Shown piece after piece: positions 61,867 to 64,000 of a DNA stretch of 64,000 bases. Source of the stretch: Rotaria sordida (lineage: Eukaryota; Rotifera; Eurotatoria; Philodinida; Philodinidae); contig CAJNOL010000190.1 in assembly GCA_905250125.1 (NCBI GenBank), forward strand, positions 62,001 through 126,000. The letters run 5' to 3'. Positions within the stretch are counted from its first letter, which is position 1, and each line of letters opens with the position of its first letter. A program made the position numbers and the translations under genes. The notes under the pieces were generated by a model. That model did no database searches. It was not told where the DNA came from and saw nothing but the letters and a program-made list of their open reading frames with translations.

Positions 61867-63194
61867 ATGGGTAATATTGATAGTCGAAATGAACGATTTT
61901 ACAATCTTTGTGGTTTGGGCAAAGCACATTTAATTGAAAAAATGTTAGAAAGTGATCGAACACTAAATACAATCAATGTTAATTGGGTTGCATTTGAAAC
62001 ACAATCAACACCCTTACTTATTGTAATCAATATATATTTATATATATTTTTCATTATTTTTTTCGTTATTTTTATTCTAGGCTTCAGCGAATGGACATGA
62101 TCTTGTTGTTGATGTTTTACTACGAAATAATGCAAAAATAGCTATAAAAGATGCTCGACAAGCGACAGCACTTCATCATGCTGCTCAACGTGGCTATACT
62201 GAAATAGCTAAAAAGCTTCTACATGCTGGAAGTGATGTTAATGCTCGAGGTTGGTGCATTGGATATTTAGTTCTTTTATTTCTTCTTCTTACTTTTTTTT
62301 AATAATTAATTAACATATCTTAGATAAACTCGGTTGGACACCATTAATGAAAGCATGTTATTTTTGCAATCCGGATATTATTTTAACATTATTAGAAGCC
62401 GGTGCCGATATTGATGCTGAAACTGAACAAGGTCGTACAGCACTTCACGAATTATGGTATATTAAAAATAAAAAATTATTTTTATTTAAAATATACAACA
62501 AAAAATATGATTTTATTTTAGTCGATCACCACCACGATCGAATTCGTCATCATCATTATCATTAGTAAATAATGGTGGAGCAGACAATGAAGCAACCTTA
62601 GCTGAAATCGCTTGTATGTTAATTGAAGCTGGAGCTGATGTTAATAAAACTGACCATGATCATTTTACACCATTAATGTATGGTATGTTAAATTTTAAAA
62701 CAAATATTTTTCTTAAAAAAAACCAAAAAAAAACATTTTTTTTGTTTTTTTTAGCTGCTTTTCATAATCATCCAAGTGTTGCTCTTGTTTTACTTGAATC
62801 AAATTGTGCAGTTAATAAAACTGATAAGCAAGGTTGGACTGCACTTCATTGGGGTATTGATCGTGATCATCCGGAAATAGTTCAATTATTAATTGATAAA
62901 GGCGCTCGTACAGATATTCTTAGTCATCGTGGTGAACCAGCTGCATCAAGAGTAAAATCTATTCGTGTTAAAGATATTGTTAAACATATTAAACGTTATT
63001 CAACGTTATCATTATCTTTAACTGATATGAACAATATTCTTCATCATGGGCATTCACCATTAAGTTTATCACCAACAGAGATTGAAAAATTAAAAAAATT
63101 TACTTCTAGTATGTCGATGACAAATGTCGAAAATACTAAACCATTAATCTCATCAACATCAGCTACACGAGTCTTAAGTTCAACAGACGTTTAA
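61867..63194 (+). CDS. Ankyrin-repeat protein with N-myristoylation motif, 352 residues
   Basis: Exons 61867-62022, 62081-62249, 62324-62456, 62522-62682 and 62755-63194 sum to 353 codons. The N-terminus MGNIDSRNERF fits the N-myristoylation pattern (Gly2, Ser6). About six ankyrin repeats follow, with ATALHHAAQRGYTEIAKKLL, GWTPLMKAC, GRTALHEL, FTPLMYAAFHNHPSVALVLL and GWTALHWGIDRDHPEIVQLL, joined by typical LLxxGAD turns. A Ser-rich insert (RSNSSSSLSL) interrupts the array. The C-terminal 90 residues are Ser/Thr-rich and likely disordered. It is probably a membrane-tethered scaffold; no specific orthologue is recognised. Confidence 0.85.
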
Positions 63195-64000
63195 TAATTA
63201 TGTTTTATGTGTTTTGCTATTGATTTATTATTTTATTTTCTCTGTATCTTTTGCTTGTTTCTTCGGTTTTGTGTGTGTGTGTGTGTGTGTGCGTGCGTGC
63301 GTGAACTTGTATGCATCGTTCAGTAGAATAGAAAAAAAAGAAACAAAGAAATTAACTTTAAAAAAAATTATGACAAGAATATTCAGTATTTAGGTGAAAT
63401 TAGAAATATTTAGGATGAAAATTTTTTTTTCATTTTCGGTTAATTTTAAAAGAATGTCATCATTATATATGCTGCGTTTTTTTTCTATTAAAATTCAAAT
63501 TCTATTAAAATAAATGATAAGACTTAAAAAAACTCTTTGATAATTTTATCTGTAGACATTTAGATTGTGGACTATGATATTTATTTATAACCATACTTTT
63601 GTCTTTTCTTATTGGTATTTTATATATCGTCTAGATATTTGTTATTTATTTCTATGAAAGAAAAAAGAATAAATGTGTACGTATGTATATTTACCAAATT
63701 TATTGATAAACCTTGTTGAAAGGATTGCATTAATAGTGTTTATTCACTGTCTTGTATTTTATTCAATATCATGATTATCTTATAGAAGATATTTTTGCCC
63801 TTCTCTTTTGTTTAGTCAGGCATCTTGTATCTATTTATCAGTTATGTTTTGCCTTGAGCAATAGTCAGATGGAAATATTTAATTAATATTCAAGGACAAT
63901 AGATTTTATCAAATTGAGATATCACGAAATGTATCGAAGTTTTTTTTTAATTAGATTTGTATTGGTAGTATGCTACCAAAAAAGAAACCAATAATGTAAA
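63195..64000. other. 3' region of the ankyrin gene
   Basis: AT-rich and non-coding, with the GT microsatellite. AATAAA-like hexamers occur near 63510 and 63668 and could end the transcript. Confidence 0.4.
63271..63303. repeat. GT/GCGT microsatellite
   Basis: An uninterrupted GT run changes to GCGT units in the 3' region of the ankyrin gene. Confidence 0.9.

Noticed and set aside
1..64000. tRNA, rRNA, CRISPR and bacterial operon signals
   Set aside because: I looked for cloverleaf-like boxes, direct-repeat arrays and ribosome-binding patterns and saw none that hold up. The gene structure is eukaryotic throughout.

Overview
The window is animal nuclear DNA: AT-rich, with spliced genes, mostly 50-80 bp GT-AG introns, and a 10-base N gap that marks a draft assembly. 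Gene content is metazoan (Notch-ligand type MNNL/DSL and EGF domains, EMC1, DCAF13, RPL38, a GT31 glycosyltransferase). The compact introns, AT bias and many short foldback repeats suggest a bdelloid rotifer (Adineta/Rotaria-like). That assignment is inference; nothing in the sequence proves it.

Region 1 (about 0.8-29.06 kb, + strand) is one giant gene of about 50 exons, roughly 4,200 residues in the part that can be read. It encodes a type I membrane protein. Its order is: an MNNL-like N-terminus, a DSL domain, two EGF repeats, a second DSL-like domain, about 63 more EGF-like repeats (about 65 in all), a C-type-lectin-like domain, about ten tandem modules of about 100 residues that I do not recognise, one transmembrane helix, and a short cytoplasmic tail. 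Two alternative last exons fit the same donor in phase. Its longer introns hold foldback or MITE-like elements, a decayed hAT transposase fragment and a Tc1/mariner-type MITE.

Region 2 (29-40.8 kb) is gene-poor. It holds a 63-residue membrane protein (-), a secreted PLAT-domain protein (-), a near-perfect 1.39 kb palindrome and dispersed repeats.

Region 3 (40.8-49.5 kb) has a two-RRM coiled-coil protein (+), a four-TM membrane protein (-), a GT31 beta-1,3-galactosyltransferase-like enzyme (+) and DCAF13/SOF1 (-), a WD40 ribosome-biogenesis factor.

Region 4 (49.9-64 kb) has RPL38 followed 191 bp later by EMC1, both on +. The AG directly before the EMC1 ATG hints at trans-splicing or an operon. 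An intronless proline/valine-rich gene lies antisense inside EMC1 intron 2. A myristoylation-motif ankyrin-repeat protein follows.

The genes do not form an evident pathway. The giant receptor or ligand-like protein, with its unrecognised module array and alternative tails, is the most novel item.
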